This document shows positions 21,640 to 32,420 of a stretch of 64,000 nucleotides of DNA, piece after piece. The notes under the pieces were generated by a model. It made no database searches. It was not told where the DNA came from and was given only the letters and a program-made list of their open reading frames with translations. This DNA comes from Lucinisca nassula (taxonomy: Eukaryota > Mollusca > Bivalvia > Lucinida > Lucinidae). Location: NCBI GenBank assembly GCA_963580285.1, contig OY757026.1, forward strand, positions 88,758,651-88,822,650. The letters are read 5' to 3'. Position 1 is the stretch's first letter, and the number at the start of each line of letters is the position of its first letter. Both the position numbers and the translations under genes were made by a program.

Positions 21640-22130
21640 AGTTGGACTGAGCCGGTTCATCTCTATCTGGTGCCCTAGGGCTTGACCCTCAATGTCCACA
21701 TGAAACCAGATAGTGCCATACAAGTCAGCTATGTATTGTTAAAGGGAACCACAAACTCATAAGTCTAGCTTCTGATGCCAATCCCTCCCCCACCCCACAA
21801 AAAGTCCCCCCCCCCAACCTTTGTCACCACGGGACATTGCAAGCCGGTTGATCTCTGTCTGGTGCACAAGGACCTGACACTCAATGTCCACAAAGTGCCC
21901 AGATAGTGACATAGGGAACCACTGACTCATAAGTCTAGATTCTGATGCCAACTTTATCTTTCACTCTCCGCCCCTCCCCCACCCCACCCCCTTGTCAACA
22001 CAAGGCTTGGTAAGTTAGACTGAGGGGTTCATCTCCATCGCGGTCTTATGCACTCGGACCTGACCCTCAATGTCCACAAGGTTTCCAGATAGTGACATAC
22101 AAATCAGTTCTGTATTGTCAAAGGGAACTT
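21640..22130 (+). repeat. tandem repeat, ~180 bp x 3
   Basis: Three units containing ggttcatctctatctggtgc, cctgaccctcaatgtccaca, ccagatagtgacatac and aaagggaaccac, with C-rich linkers. Non-coding. Confidence 0.65.
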
Positions 22131-22174
22131 TTGAAAGTATCATTATCAAAAAGAAAACAATTTCGAAGGACGAT

Positions 22175-22478
22175 CCCCGCCCATCGGGGCTTGAAGAAAT
22201 AGATGGGCTGCATGATGCCTCCACGCAGAGCTGAAACCGACCGCACACGAGTACTGGTAAACCGCTTAGAGGATCTAAGCCTGTCCAGGCAAAGGGGTGC
22301 GAGTCGGCCCGTTCATGCTTGTAAACCCTATTGGTTTCATTGGCGCCAGGGCTTGAGATGTCATTTCATTTCATCTCAATGTCAGGTAAAAGTCCCACAA
22401 AATTGGAAGCAACGTCTCCAAAATGATCTAAACAGTGCTGACGGGGACGTTAAACCTCAAATCAAACAAGACAAAAAA
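22175..22478 (+). repeat. SINE-A, full length
   Basis: Forward copy from cccgcccatcggggcttgaa to ggggacgttaaacctcaaat. It lies about 300 bp upstream of the SAM-domain exon. Confidence 0.85.
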
Positions 22479-22489
22479 AAACTACACAC

Positions 22490-22773
22490 TTTCGAAGGAA
22501 AGTTCCATAGGTGACCCTCTGACAAAAATGCTCAAATTTCTTTCGCTCCACTGAACATAATATATAGCCACCACAGCACTTAGAATGACTTCTGCTCCTA
22601 AATGACTTATATAGCTAGACTGATTTCGAAATAATTTCAAGGAAATGTTCCTTGGGCCGCTGTCAACCATGCTCAAACCCTCCACTTCATTTTGTATTAT
22701 CTACTACTTCCAGTGTACAATAAGGATGAAGTGAGCGATCCAGGGCTATTATGGTCCTCTTGTTTTGCATTTT
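22490..22773 (+). repeat. dispersed repeat upstream of the SAM gene
   Basis: Diverged copy of a repeat also seen at 42190-42400, 52900-53095, 53405-53530 and 54010-54165 (atgttccttgggtgac, gcgatccagggccatcatgg, ccctcttgttt). Its end abuts a potential splice acceptor (ttgttttgcattttag, 22758-22773). Confidence 0.55.
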
Positions 22774-22862
22774 AGGCTCGTCTATTCTGCTGCCATAGAC
22801 GACAGAGGATAAGATGATAACAGCAAGCCAGATACTTATGTAGGAAGACGTTCGTGGTCGAG
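22774..22862 (+). other. probable 5' UTR of the SAM-nSTAND3 gene
   Basis: Sequence between a possible acceptor AG at 22773 and the chosen start codon at 22863. An in-frame TAG lies about 24 bases upstream of the ATG, so the coding frame does not extend further 5' in this exon. Whether transcription starts here or an upstream non-coding exon is spliced on cannot be told. Confidence 0.35.
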
Positions 22863-23830
22863 ATGGGGACGGAGCTGGAGGAGGTTCGAAACTGGCTGAG
22901 AAGGTTCGGACTGCAGCAATATGCTAGTGAGTTTGTGGCAGATGGTTGGGAAAAACTAGAAGAGCTTTTCCACATTGATGAAGAAGATCTGAAAAATTGC
23001 ATACCCAAACCTGGTCATAGAAAAAGATTCGATCTTGCTGTTAAAGAGACAATAGGTTTAACTGCAGATATTCCTACAGTTTCAGTACGGTCAGATGTAG
23101 CTAGATGTGACATTGACGCAGGTGGTGAAGAATACAGCATTGAAGTGGATGCTGTCCCTATTCATCCTAAAACAGAAGAAGTAGAAAGATGGCTGAGCAG
23201 GAATGGTTTGGGGCAATATATTCTTAAGTTCGAGGAGGAGGGGTGGGATATTCTAGAGGTCTTACATAAAATAGACGAAGAGAATATTAACGTTTGCATA
23301 GATAAACCGGGACACAGAAAGAAATTTCAAATAGCTTTGAGAAAATGTGATCAAATTAGTTCGGACTGGGACGAACAGATTGAAGATGTTTCTGTCCTAC
23401 AAAGGCAAGAAATGGAAAGATGGCTTACAGATAACCGTCTCGATCAGTACACGGAACCTTTAATAAATGAGGGTTGGGATACGATGGAGGTTCTCTTTGA
23501 GCTTATGGAGTCCGAAGAAAATCTAAAACGATGCATAGTAAAACCGGGACACAGAAAACGCTTTCAACTTGCTATCGAACGTCCGTATACAGAAGACGCG
23601 TCTCCTTCGGTGGAAACTGAAGGGGCCACTACTCTGGAAAAAGAGCATGGTCCAAGCACTCAACGTATGATCAGTATTGAGCCAGCAGTAACGCCTTCGC
23701 AAGGTGCGAAAACAAGTAATTATCCTGATGTCTACGAGGATGAGTGTACAGTGATGAGATCAAGTGGGAATGTCATTGACGCACGCGCACAGGAAACCGA
23801 CAATACTGCACGGGAAGGCGACAAGACCAT
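22863..23830 (+). CDS. SAM-nSTAND3 protein, exon 1: three SAM domains
   Basis: First recognisable coding exon of a STAND-type ATPase gene. It encodes 322 residues starting at ATG 22863 (purine at -3, G at +4, in-frame stop upstream). Three SAM domains follow one another at about residues 6-66, 105-162 and 183-241. Each starts with an xxWL helix, has a central GW(D/E)-L-LF/LH segment, and ends with KPGHRK(R/K)F. SAM domains are helical bundles used for oligomerisation or adaptor contacts, so this part probably mediates assembly or signalling. A Ser/Thr/Glu-rich tail follows. The exon ends in a strong donor (CAT|GTAAGT) leaving phase 2, and splices in frame to 28629. The triple repeat probably arose by internal duplication. 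The host function is not known. Confidence 0.85.
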
Positions 23831-23889
23831 GTAAGTCAGTGAGATTTTTAATTGCATACCAATGCAGCCATGACTCCAGATAAGTAGGA

Positions 23890-23990
23890 GTTTGGTTTGG
23901 TTCGGAGTTTAACGACCCTTTTAGCACTGTTTCGGTCATGTTGAGCCTGTCAATTTACAACAACACTTTTCCTAGTCTGAGCAGTTCACT
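23890..23990 (-). repeat. SINE-F fragment
   Basis: ttcggagtttaacgaccctt through aacacttttcctag matches the 3' part of SINE-F in reverse. Confidence 0.55.
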
Positions 23991-24535
23991 CATCATGAAA
24001 ACACGCCTATATATTTCTTCCCACTTGAACCCAACTTTTTTTTTCTAGCAAAAATGGCGTTTAAATACGGAACCCGGGAAGATACATTTTTTTTTTATTT
24101 TAAAAGTTCCCAAGATCTATGTTGTGCAAACAAGATAATATGTTGTGCGAACAAGATAATATCTTGTGCGCACAAGATATTATGTTGTGCGAACAAGATC
24201 ATATCTTGTCCGCACAAGATAATATGTTGTCCGAACAAGATAATATCTTGTCCGCTCAAGATATTATCTTGTTCGCACAACATAATAAAAATAAAAAATC
24301 ATTTCCCTACCCGGGTTCCGTATTTAAAGGGTAAACCGTATTTATTTTTTCTGCTCTAAAATATAGGTTGTGGATACTCGTGAGAACCGCCTCCATTCTA
24401 ACGTGTACTCACGATCCCCACGATCTATATTTTTAGCAGAAATAAGAAAAATATCACATTTATTTTTCATCTTAAAATTTTCGTTTTTCGGCAGTGAAAT
24501 ATACAATGTATTTGTAAAGGCGTGTTTTCGTAATG
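23991..24535. mobile_element. MITE A2 split by a CAAGAT-array element
   Basis: TIRs catcatgaaaacacgcctat and aaggcgtgttttcgtaatg enclose an A2 copy interrupted at 24066-24322. Removing the insert and one TTTAAA restores the usual gtttaaagggtaaacc arm, giving a clear order of events. The core hairpin is degenerate. Confidence 0.8.
24066..24322. mobile_element. TIR element with CAAGAT array (short copy)
   Basis: Ends TACGGAACCCGGG in inverted orientation, flanked by the perfect 6-bp duplication TTTAAA (24060-24065 and 24323-24328). The interior holds about a dozen palindromic caagataatatcttg-type units. Confidence 0.85.
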
Positions 24536-24539
24536 ATGG

Positions 24540-24910
24540 TGCAGTGCACATTCTTTCTCAAGATCAGCTGTCTTAAAATACGGGGGCGCGTCGAAAAAAA
24601 AAAACAGCCTTACTCATTTTTGGGTGAGATCGATTTCATCTTTTTCAACACAATTGCCCTTCAGAATGATACACTTAAACAAACGCTGTTCCAGTGCCAT
24701 CAGCCCGGAAATTTAGAAGCCAGGACCCTTGTCTCCGACCCACTCCACCCCGCCGGCCGCCACGTACTCAACTTTTGACGAAAAGCTTGCTTTTGCATCG
24801 CTAGCCATATTTTATGAGTGAATGATACGATGAGGTTGTTTTTTTGCCCTCATGCCTAAAACATATATTGAAACAAGGCAAAAAAATCTTGGTTGTCTCT
24901 GTCAGTTGGA
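24540..24910. other. no feature recognised
   Basis: Intron sequence without a recognisable element. Confidence 0.35.
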
Positions 24911-24914
24911 AATA

Positions 24915-25258
24915 CAGTAGAACTTCGATGGCTCGAACACCGATGACTCGTTTACCATGGCTGAGTCGAACCCGTTCTTGAGTCCCTAGGGAATTACCTA
25001 AGAAGTTGTGCGGGATAATAAAGGAGATTTTCGACTTTTATCTTGCAAATGTATGCTGTGTGTACTCATTAGAATCGCCTCGATGAGGCGATTCTAATGA
25101 GTACACACAGCATACATTTTTATCATAGAACACCAAAAAGATGTCCCAAAATTAACCCCGTTATTTCTTCTGGCAGTAACCCTCAGTGGCTCGAACTACC
25201 CCTGTCTCGAACAGACTTTCGTGGTCCAACAGGTGTTCGAGCCATCGAAGTTCGACTG
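24915..25258. mobile_element. pogo/mariner-like MITE
   Basis: Full copy, TIRs CAGTAGAACTTCGATG / catcgaagttcgactg, TA at both ends, core palindrome gtactcattagaatcgcctc at about 25060-25105. Confidence 0.8.
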
Positions 25259-25311
25259 TAGGTAATGATTTGCCATCGCATTGATGGCAAATTTATACGA
25301 ATGAGGATATC

Positions 25312-25896
25312 TACGGAACCCGGGAAGGGACATGATTTTTTTTTTATTTTGTAAGTTGTGCGCACAAGATAATATCTTGTGCGGACAAGATATTATCTTG
25401 TGCGGAAAACATATCTTGTGAGGACAAGATATTATCTTGTGCGGACAACATATTATCTTGTGCAGAAAAGATATTATCTTGTCCGCACAAGATATTAAGT
25501 TGTGCGAACAAGATATTATCTTGTCCGCACAAGATAATATCTTGTCTGCACAACATAGATCTTGTGCGCACAAGATATTATCTTGTCCGCATAAGATATT
25601 ATCTTGTCCGCACAAGATAATATCTTGTCCGCACAAGATAATATCTTGTCCGCACAACTTCCCAAGATCTATGTTGTGCAAACAAGTTAATATGTTGTGC
25701 GAACAAGATAATATCTTGTGCGCACAAGATATTATCTTGTGCGAACAAGATCATATCTTGTCCGCACAAGATAATATCTTGTCCGCACAAGATAATATGT
25801 TGTCCGAACAAGATAATATCTTGTCCGCTCAAGATATGATCTTGTTCGCACAACATAATAAAAATAAAAAAAACATGTCCCTTCCCGGGTTCCGTA
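25312..25896. mobile_element. TIR element with CAAGAT array
   Basis: Ends TACGGAACCCGGGAAGG in inverted orientation; perfect 6-bp duplication GATATC (25306-25311 and 25897-25902). The interior is an array of palindromic caagataatatcttg words like 10629-11294. It lies between two oppositely oriented pogo-like MITEs. The long repetitive frames it creates are not genes. Confidence 0.85.
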
Positions 25897-26010
25897 GATA
25901 TCCGATGAGGATAGGGTCACGATCTTCTGATCACCAATCAGACGTGCGTCCAGCTGAGCCACCGATCCTGGCATTAGCATTACGAAAACACGTATTAACC
26001 TATTCAAATA

Positions 26011-26354
26011 CAGTCGAACTTCAATGGCTCGAACACCTTTGGGACCGCGAAAATCTGTTCGAGACAGGGGTAGTTCGAGCCACTGAGGTTACTGTCAGTG
26101 GTCTAACGAGATACTTTTAGTCATCTTTTCGGTGTTCTATAATGAAAATGTATGCTGTGTGTACTCATTAGAATCGCCTCATCGAGGCGATTCTAATGAG
26201 TACACACATCATACATTTGTAAGATAAAAGACTAAAATCTCCTTAATTATCCCCACTAGTTCTTATGTAGAGGATTTCGTTAGGGACTCAAGAATGGGTT
26301 CGACTCATCCATGGTAAACGAGTCATCGGTGTTCGAGCCATCGAAGTTCTACTG
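26011..26354. mobile_element. pogo/mariner-like MITE
   Basis: Full copy in the orientation opposite to 24915-25258, with TA duplications at 26009-26010 and 26355-26356 and core palindrome at 26160-26203. Confidence 0.8.
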
Positions 26355-26399
26355 TATATTGGAAATTCAACCACCAAAAAAGGATACAAGTTCAGATAA

Positions 26400-26605
26400 A
26401 ATATTCTAATATTTTTCTTATTAATTTCTGCTCAAAATATACATTGAGGGCACTCATTGAGGCGGTCTAACGAGTACCCACAATCTATGTTTCAGAGCAG
26501 AAATAAGAAAAAAAAATGTTTACCCCTTACCCCTGTAAAGCCAAGTTTTACTGTATAAAAGTGGGATTGAAGGGGGTCGGAATTATATAGGGGTGTATCG
26601 GGATG
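26400..26605. mobile_element. degenerate MITE A2
   Basis: Arms (atatttttcttattaatttc; gggattgaagggggtcgg) are present with a deleted half-hairpin at about 26453-26475. Confidence 0.55.
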
Positions 26606-27128
26606 GTTGGATAATTCCATTTCTGCATAAAAAATCATTTTCAATAACATTTATTTGACTACTCTTAATGGATAGAATTTGCTCCCAGCAGGAACAAATT
26701 CTTTCCTATCAACAGGAGCGAATTCTTTCCTTTCAGAGCAGCTCCCGACGGGGAGAAGTTTGATATTGCATAGATTTTTCGTGTTGTGCGTAATATCATT
26801 TTTGTTCTGGCAAGGCCACTCGTCTTACCTCTTCCCTTGACGTTTCTTCGAAGAACTTGTTTAATTATTTTTGTCAAGCTTCAAAGTACATTTTTGGTCA
26901 ATAATCGGCCATAATGGGGTTATCTATAGAATCTGGACTGAACTAATTGATTGGACTGGCAAAATGTATAGTCCCATATCAGATCTGGGTCTACACGTTT
27001 TGCTTAAAAACCGGATTCGAGGGTATGATAAAACAGATTTAATCTCAGCCCAGAACTGTTTTCACAGCCTACACTCGGAAAATCGACCATCCAGTACTCC
27101 GATTTGAGCTTTGAATCAATATTGAATA
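26606..27128. other. intron, weak inverted repeat only
   Basis: A gaattctttcctttcagag / gctcccagcaggaacaaatt block (26660-26750) is related to 6782-6890. The rest is unrecognised. Confidence 0.4.
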
Positions 27129-27346
27129 GGTTAACCCGTGTCCTAGTGAATATTTAAATATGTAACAGCCACTACTGATTATCAGCCAATCAGATTACTT
27201 GATGTAAATTATTGCAACAAATTCATTAACTGGATGGCAAACAATGAAGATCCTGATCAGATGGTTTCTTCAGAAGCCATCTGATCTGGATCTACATTGT
27301 TTCAAAGATAAGGCACATCCGGGCTCAGCAGGACAAGGGTTAACCT
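27129..27346. mobile_element. MITE with GGTTAACCC ends
   Basis: Ends ggttaacccgtgtcctag and agcaggacaagggttaacc are inverted; the interior holds a gatcagatgg..ccatctgatc hairpin. A second member, with better ends, is at 56347-56533. Confidence 0.65.
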
Positions 27347-27524
27347 GTATATGCATAGAAGCCCAAAATAAAGGAAACTGGCAAAAAGTCTCTTTAATTA
27401 ATATTAAAATTTTGGTCGATTGTTTGTCAATCCACCCAAAGTTATAAAGCGTAATAGGTTTTCAATGTAAAAGCCCACGTGACTATCAATTATGGGTTGG
27501 AAATCCAGGTAACGGTTATTAGGG

Positions 27525-28525
27525 CCCCGCAAATGTATTTGCGGGTGCCCTATAGTAATCACCCTGTCTGTCCGTCCGTCTGTCCGTCCACATTTTTATG
27601 TTTTTTTTCTTGATAACTTTAAAACCGTCAGACGCGTCAACTTCAGTATTTAAATATAAGGTCACAATATCATTACACAATTTCATAACAAGTTACGTAA
27701 CTCTAGCTACAATACTCTCAGAGTTATGGCCCTTTGAAAAAAAAAAAAAAAAACAACTTTAAAATGTGCACATTTTTCATGTTTTTTCTTAATAAATTAC
27801 AAACCGTCAAACCTATCAAACTTTAAATATATGGTCTCATTATCATTACACAGTTTCATGGCAAGTTACGTAACTGTAGCCTCAATACACTCAGAGTTAT
27901 GGCCCTTTGAAAAACTTAAAAAATCAACTTTTTCCGTCTTTTTTTTTTTCATCTTTATTTTAAAACCGCGATAGATATTCAAATGAAACTTCCTATAGTT
28001 ATTGACAGTTGCCCTATAGTAATGCCCTGTCTGTCCATCCGTCCGTCCGTCCGTCCATCTGACCGTCTGTCAATCAACATGTTTCATGTTTTTTCTTTGT
28101 AACTTACAAACCTTCAAACGCATCATTTTCAACCTTTAAACGTAAGATCACAACAACATTAAACAATTTCATGGCAAGTTACTTAACACAAGCTATAATA
28201 CTCTGATAGTTATTGCCCTTTGAAAATAAAAAAAAAATCAGCTTATGTTTTCATCTTAATTTCAAAACCATCATAGATATCCAAATAAAAATGAAGCTTA
28301 AGTTATTGACAGTTGCCATATAGGTATACCCTTTCGTTTTTTATTCATAACTTACAAACCGTCAAATGCATCAACTTCAAACTTTAGATATAAGGTCACA
28401 ATATCATTACTCAATTACTTGGCAAGTTATGTAATTCTAGCTACAACACTCAAGAGTTATGGTCCTTTGAAAAAAAAAAAAAACTCCTCTGATGGCACTG
28501 CCGGGGCCCTAGTCAGTTTCACTGA
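27525..28525 (+). repeat. dispersed composite repeat with tgtccgtccgt tracts
   Basis: Begins ggccccgcaaatgtatttgc and ends ccggggccctagtcagtttc. It contains three to four diverged internal units (ataaggtcacaatatcatta, ggcaagttacgtaactctag, agagttatggccctttgaaa). Non-coding. Confidence 0.6.
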
Positions 28526-28628
28526 CAGCTCTAGTTCACTATTAAAGAAAATAGCTGCGTTATTTATCATTCTTAAGAGGATTATCTGGATTTATGTATT
28601 TGATTTGTTTTTTTTTCTTTCTTTTTAG

Positions 28629-28687
28629 TAGGAAGATTCATGATGAAAAAGATACGGAAGTAAAGGAAATTGAAGAAACCACACAGG
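28629..28687 (+). CDS. SAM-nSTAND3 protein, exon 2 (linker)
   Basis: A 59-nt exon between an acceptor with a long pyrimidine tract (ttctttctttttag, AG at 28627-28628) and a donor at 28688 (ACAGG|GTAGGG). It takes the two leftover bases of exon 1 and encodes about 20 charged residues (RKIHDEKDTEVKEIEETTQ), leaving phase 1. An alternative acceptor 3 bases downstream (exon from 28632) would keep the same frame and drop one residue, a possible NAGNAG-type choice. The acidic, coiled-coil-like composition suits a flexible linker. Assignment rests on splice signals and frame, not on homology. Confidence 0.6.
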
Positions 28688-28734
28688 GTAGGGCCAGTTA
28701 TGATAACAGACAAAGTCATTACGATAACACACCA

Positions 28735-29030
28735 AGCCCCTGCCTATGGGGGCTTGAAGAAATATATGGGCTGCCTGATGCTTTCACGCAGAACTGAATC
28801 CGGCCCGCACACTAGTACTGGTAAACCGCTTTGAGGATCTAAGCCTGTCCAGGAACCGCGGTGCGAGGCGGACCGTCCATGCTAATAAACCATATTGGTT
28901 TCATTGGGCGATAGGGCTTGAGATGTCATTTCATCTCAGTGTCGGGTAAAAGTCCCACAAAATTGGAAGCAACGTCTCCAAAATGACCTTTACAGTGTTG
29001 ACGGGGACGTAAACCTCAAATCAAACAAAC
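28735..29030 (+). repeat. SINE-A, full length
   Basis: Forward copy from cccctgcctatgggggcttg to cggggacgtaaacctcaaat and (CAAA)n. Confidence 0.85.
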
Positions 29031-29034
29031 AAAA

Positions 29035-29270
29035 TCATAAATGGCTACTTTTCTGATGAAAATCCGTGATATTTTTCTTATAAATACTGCAAACATAGGT
29101 CATGGGTGCTCGTTAGAACCGCCTCATTGAGGCGGTTCTAACGAGCATCCACAACCTATGTTTTGCGTAATAATAAGAAAAGTATCACAAATTTTTCGTC
29201 GCGAAAGGAGCCATTTTAAGATATGAAAGGATGCACTATGACACACGGATCTATCATCGTATTAATGAGC
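29035..29270. mobile_element. palindromic MITE, family A1
   Basis: Hairpin core at 29109-29150; left arm atggctacttttctgatgaa, right arm gacacacggatctatc. The left outer end is missing beside the SINE. Confidence 0.7.
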
Positions 29271-29394
29271 ATCAAGAGTCTTGTACCAACACCAGATTCA
29301 ACGATTTTTCAGCTTCATTCCTTTGAAGAATTATACAATCTAATAATAATAATAATAGTTCGTCTGTCATTATTGACAATGACCAATCTTAATC

Positions 29395-30958
29395 ATATTT
29401 GAGAAATGTTACGATTTGTGTGTTCTAGAATGGCTGATGAGACCGATTCTAGCTCTGAACTGTCCGTTGCAAATAGAGCAACAGAGGCTAGAGGAAGACA
29501 GCTCTGTTCGTGATGCCTTAGCTCTGGCTTTGCGCTGTACACGTTTCTGCTCAGGTTCACTGATTCTTTTTGCCTCATATTCATTGGCACCCCTTTTGAT
29601 GAGACCTCGCCACTTTGCTCTGTCCTGTGCAATTTATTCCCAGACTCTGTTGAGATGTTGAAGTCCCTGAGGGAGGCTTTGAGAGTGTCCTTGTAGCGCT
29701 TCTTCTGAGCGCCTTGGGAGGGTTTGCCCATTTCTCATTCTCCATAAAGAATTTTCCTTGACAAAAGTTCATCAGGCATTCTGGTAACATGGCCTGTCCA
29801 TCTCAATTGTGCTTATTTCAGAATAATATGTACACCTTGCATCCCTGCCCTGTTCAGGACTTCCGTGTCTGGAATCATGTCTTGCTATTTAATCTTTAAG
29901 AGTTTTCTAAGACAGCTAGTATGGAAATGATTCAGTCTTTTGGCATGCCGTTGGTAAACTGGGCATGTTTCACATGCATACACTAGGGTTGGCAGCACCA
30001 CAGCTCTGTAGACTTTCAGTTTTGTGTCTAGTCTGATTTCACTTCGATCCCAGACACTACCACGTAGTTGGCCAAATGCTGCACTAGCTTTGGCAATCCT
30101 GACATATTTTGCTTCATCATCAATGTGCCCGGCTCTTGACAGTGTGCTCCCCAAGAAGATGAACTTGTCTCTACCACCAGTTTGTGACCTTTCACTGTGG
30201 TGGTGGACTCTTTGTAAGGCTTGCCAGGTGCTGGCTGATAGGCTATCCTCAGTCTTTTCGATGCTGATTGTGAGATCATAGCTATCACAGGAGTCGGATA
30301 CTTGATCTATGCCTATGCATCTTCTCTTCTGTAGGAGCACATTTTGCCATATCATCAACAAAGAGGAACTCATCTAGCACCTCTGTCTGCACCTTGGCTT
30401 CTGAGATTGAAAAGCTTCCTATCAAAGCGATACGTAATACATATGGCATTGTCACCATCCTTGAAAGCATCTGTGAGTTTGTTTGATTTGAGGTTTAACG
30501 TCCCCGTCAACACTGTAAAGGTCATTTTGGAGAAGTTGCTTCCAATTTTGTGGGACTTTTACCCGACATTGAGATGAGATGACATCACAAGCCCTGCCGC
30601 CCAATGAAACCAATAGTGTTTATAAGCATGGACGGTCTGACACTCGCACCGCTTTGCCTGGGCAGGCTTAGATTCTCTAAGCGGTTTTCCAGTACTCGTG
30701 TGCGGGTCGGTCTCAGCTCTGCGTGGAAGCAACATGCAGCCCATCTATTTCTTCAAGCCCCGATTGGCGGGGGCATGAAAGCATCTGTGAGCATGGCAGA
30801 AAACATCATGCTGAACAGTGTTGGGGCTAACACACAGCCTTGCTTGACTCCGTTTGTCACCGGGAATGGATCTGAAAACTCACCATCATTTTGGACCCGT
30901 GTAAGCATATCACAGCATAGCTCTGAACTTGTTTGGACATCCGTGCTTTTCACCATGA
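29395..30958 (-). pseudogene. non-LTR retrotransposon RT remnant, interrupted by a SINE
   Basis: Minus-strand remains of a LINE open reading frame, read from 30958 downward. First comes NGVKQGCVLAPTLFS (RT motif before the active site), then after the SINE at 30478-30775 an FVDD active-site box (30351-30362), LGSTLSRAGHIDDEAK, the VLPTLVYACET and KRLNHFHTSCLRKLLKIK segments typical of the RT C-terminal region, and a basic tail. Frameshifts and stops divide it into at least four frames, so it is dead. No endonuclease half is seen. The clade is not certain; the YACET..CLRKLLKIK signature is common in invertebrate LINEs. It lies in the intron between exons 2 and 3. Confidence 0.75.
30478..30775 (-). 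repeat. SINE-A with perfect 16-bp target duplication
   Basis: Full reverse copy inserted in the LINE reading frame. The direct repeat TGAAAGCATCTGTGAG stands at 30462-30477 and 30776-30791. It is the cleanest evidence in the window that SINE-A moves by target-primed reverse transcription. Confidence 0.9.
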
Positions 30959-31092
30959 TTCAGTCTACATTTATATAGTAAACATAACAGGTTAATCCCC
31001 AAAGAAGATTCCTTATTCATGACAAACCATACAATGTAAAATGTAAGTTCAGAATCACGTTCCTGTCACGAATTTAATATATTATGTAACTA

Positions 31093-31308
31093 CCCAGCAG
31101 GCACACGTCGCTAGGGCAACGTCAAATCAACTTCGGTTGCACCGACGTAGATGTGACGTTACATTAACGTCATGACGTTTCACCGACGTTGATGCGACGT
31201 TATATTAAGGTCATGACGTTGGAATGACGTAGATGTGACGTTGCATTATCGTCATGACGTTTCACCGACGTTGATGTGACGCCACAATTACGCCATGTGC
31301 CTGCTGGG
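31093..31308. mobile_element. AACGTT-array MITE with TA duplication
   Basis: Starts cccagcaggcacac and ends gtgcctgctggg, bracketed by TA (31091-31092, 31309-31310). The interior is a tandem of cgttgatgcgacgtt / cgtcatgacgt words in both orientations. Its right end is only about 25 bases from the splice acceptor of exon 3. Confidence 0.75.
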
Positions 31309-31333
31309 TATTGTTTGTATGTATATATTTCAG

Positions 31334-31442
31334 CGAAACTAGTAGCATCAGAGCACCCTGTTCAGTTTGGGCTCTATTTCGAAGACAATGAAAGTGATTT
31401 TAATACGGGATTTGACCACGTGACAGAAAATGACCACGATAT
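31334..31442 (+). CDS. SAM-nSTAND3 protein, exon 3 (linker)
   Basis: A 109-nt exon with acceptor tatatatttcag|CG and donor GATAT|GTAAGT. Joined to exon 2 it reads AKLVASEHPVQFGLYFED and continues acidic to phase 2, without stops in the required frame. It has no domain match by eye. The pyrimidine tract is short because a MITE lies just upstream, which could make the exon weakly spliced. Assignment rests on matching phases on both sides and a strong donor. Confidence 0.65.
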
Positions 31443-31858
31443 GTAAGTAAATGTAGTAAACCTACTTCAACGAATATAATCCTAGTGTCTCATAGAAGGC
31501 TAAATGCCTACACACGAGGAAAGGGCTGTTAGCATACTCAAGTGGACGTTCTTAATCCCTTTAACAGGACAAGTCACATAATGGGTTCCAATTGTAAGAG
31601 CCCAGGTCTATAAATGGGATGGGTTTCGAAATGTTTGGCCACACATCTGTAGCAAAATAACACTCACTACCCCCGTGCACCACAAAGTAATGACCAAAGT
31701 GTTGTGTCCTTGACCAACGCACTTCATCCACATTGCTTAAAAAATACTGGTTAGCACCCAGGAAGTCCTGCTCGTAATGCTCAGATGTTAGCGAGTAGCA
31801 GTAATAGGAGAAGAAAAATAAAAAAAATAGTTTAGAAGATATGGCAGTCATACTTTTA
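31443..31858. other. intron, no feature recognised
   Basis: No element identified, apart from AT-rich sequence. Any reading frames are short. Confidence 0.35.
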
Positions 31859-32350
31859 GACCTTTGACCTTCACCAAAAGTAGCCCAATGTATTCTTTAT
31901 TCAAAGAGTCATCCAATAAAACAAAGTTTCAGAAGTGTAACTCAAATAGTTAAGGAGATATTGCAATGACATACGTTTTGACCTTTGGCCTTCAGGTCAT
32001 GTTGAGGCCGAAATCACACCAAAAGTAGCCCAATATCTTCTATATTCGAAGAGCCATACAATAAGCAAAGTTTCAGAAATGTAACTCCAGTAGTTTAGGA
32101 GATATGGCAAAGCCATACTTTCCACCTTTGACCTTGTGGTCATGTTGAGATCAAGGTCACGCCAAAAGTAGCCCATTGCCATCTACATCCAATGCAAAGA
32201 TTGAAAAGTGTACCTTTACCGGTTTGAGAGAAGATCCATTCCAACGAAACGTGACATATATACAGACAGACAGACAGACAGACAGACCCACGGACTGACA
32301 GACACTCGACTCTGACCCGAAAACAATATACCCGATATGTCTTCGAAAAA
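31859..32350 (-). repeat. tandem repeat, ~125-bp unit
   Basis: About three units with cttttgacctttggccttca, aaaagtagcccaat, agtttcagaaatgtaactc and ggagatatggca, ending in (acagacag)n at 32262-32290. A widespread molluscan-style repeat; non-coding. Confidence 0.6.
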
Positions 32351-32420
32351 GTGGGTATAATGGACAACATTAGAACCACCGTATAAGGATGGTCAGTAGA
32401 GAGAACCACTGGGGAGTTTA

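Noticed and set aside
22854..22862. GTG at 22854 as the start of the SAM exon
   Set aside because: The ATG at 22863 in the same frame has a good context; a nuclear eukaryotic gene would not be expected to start at GTG.
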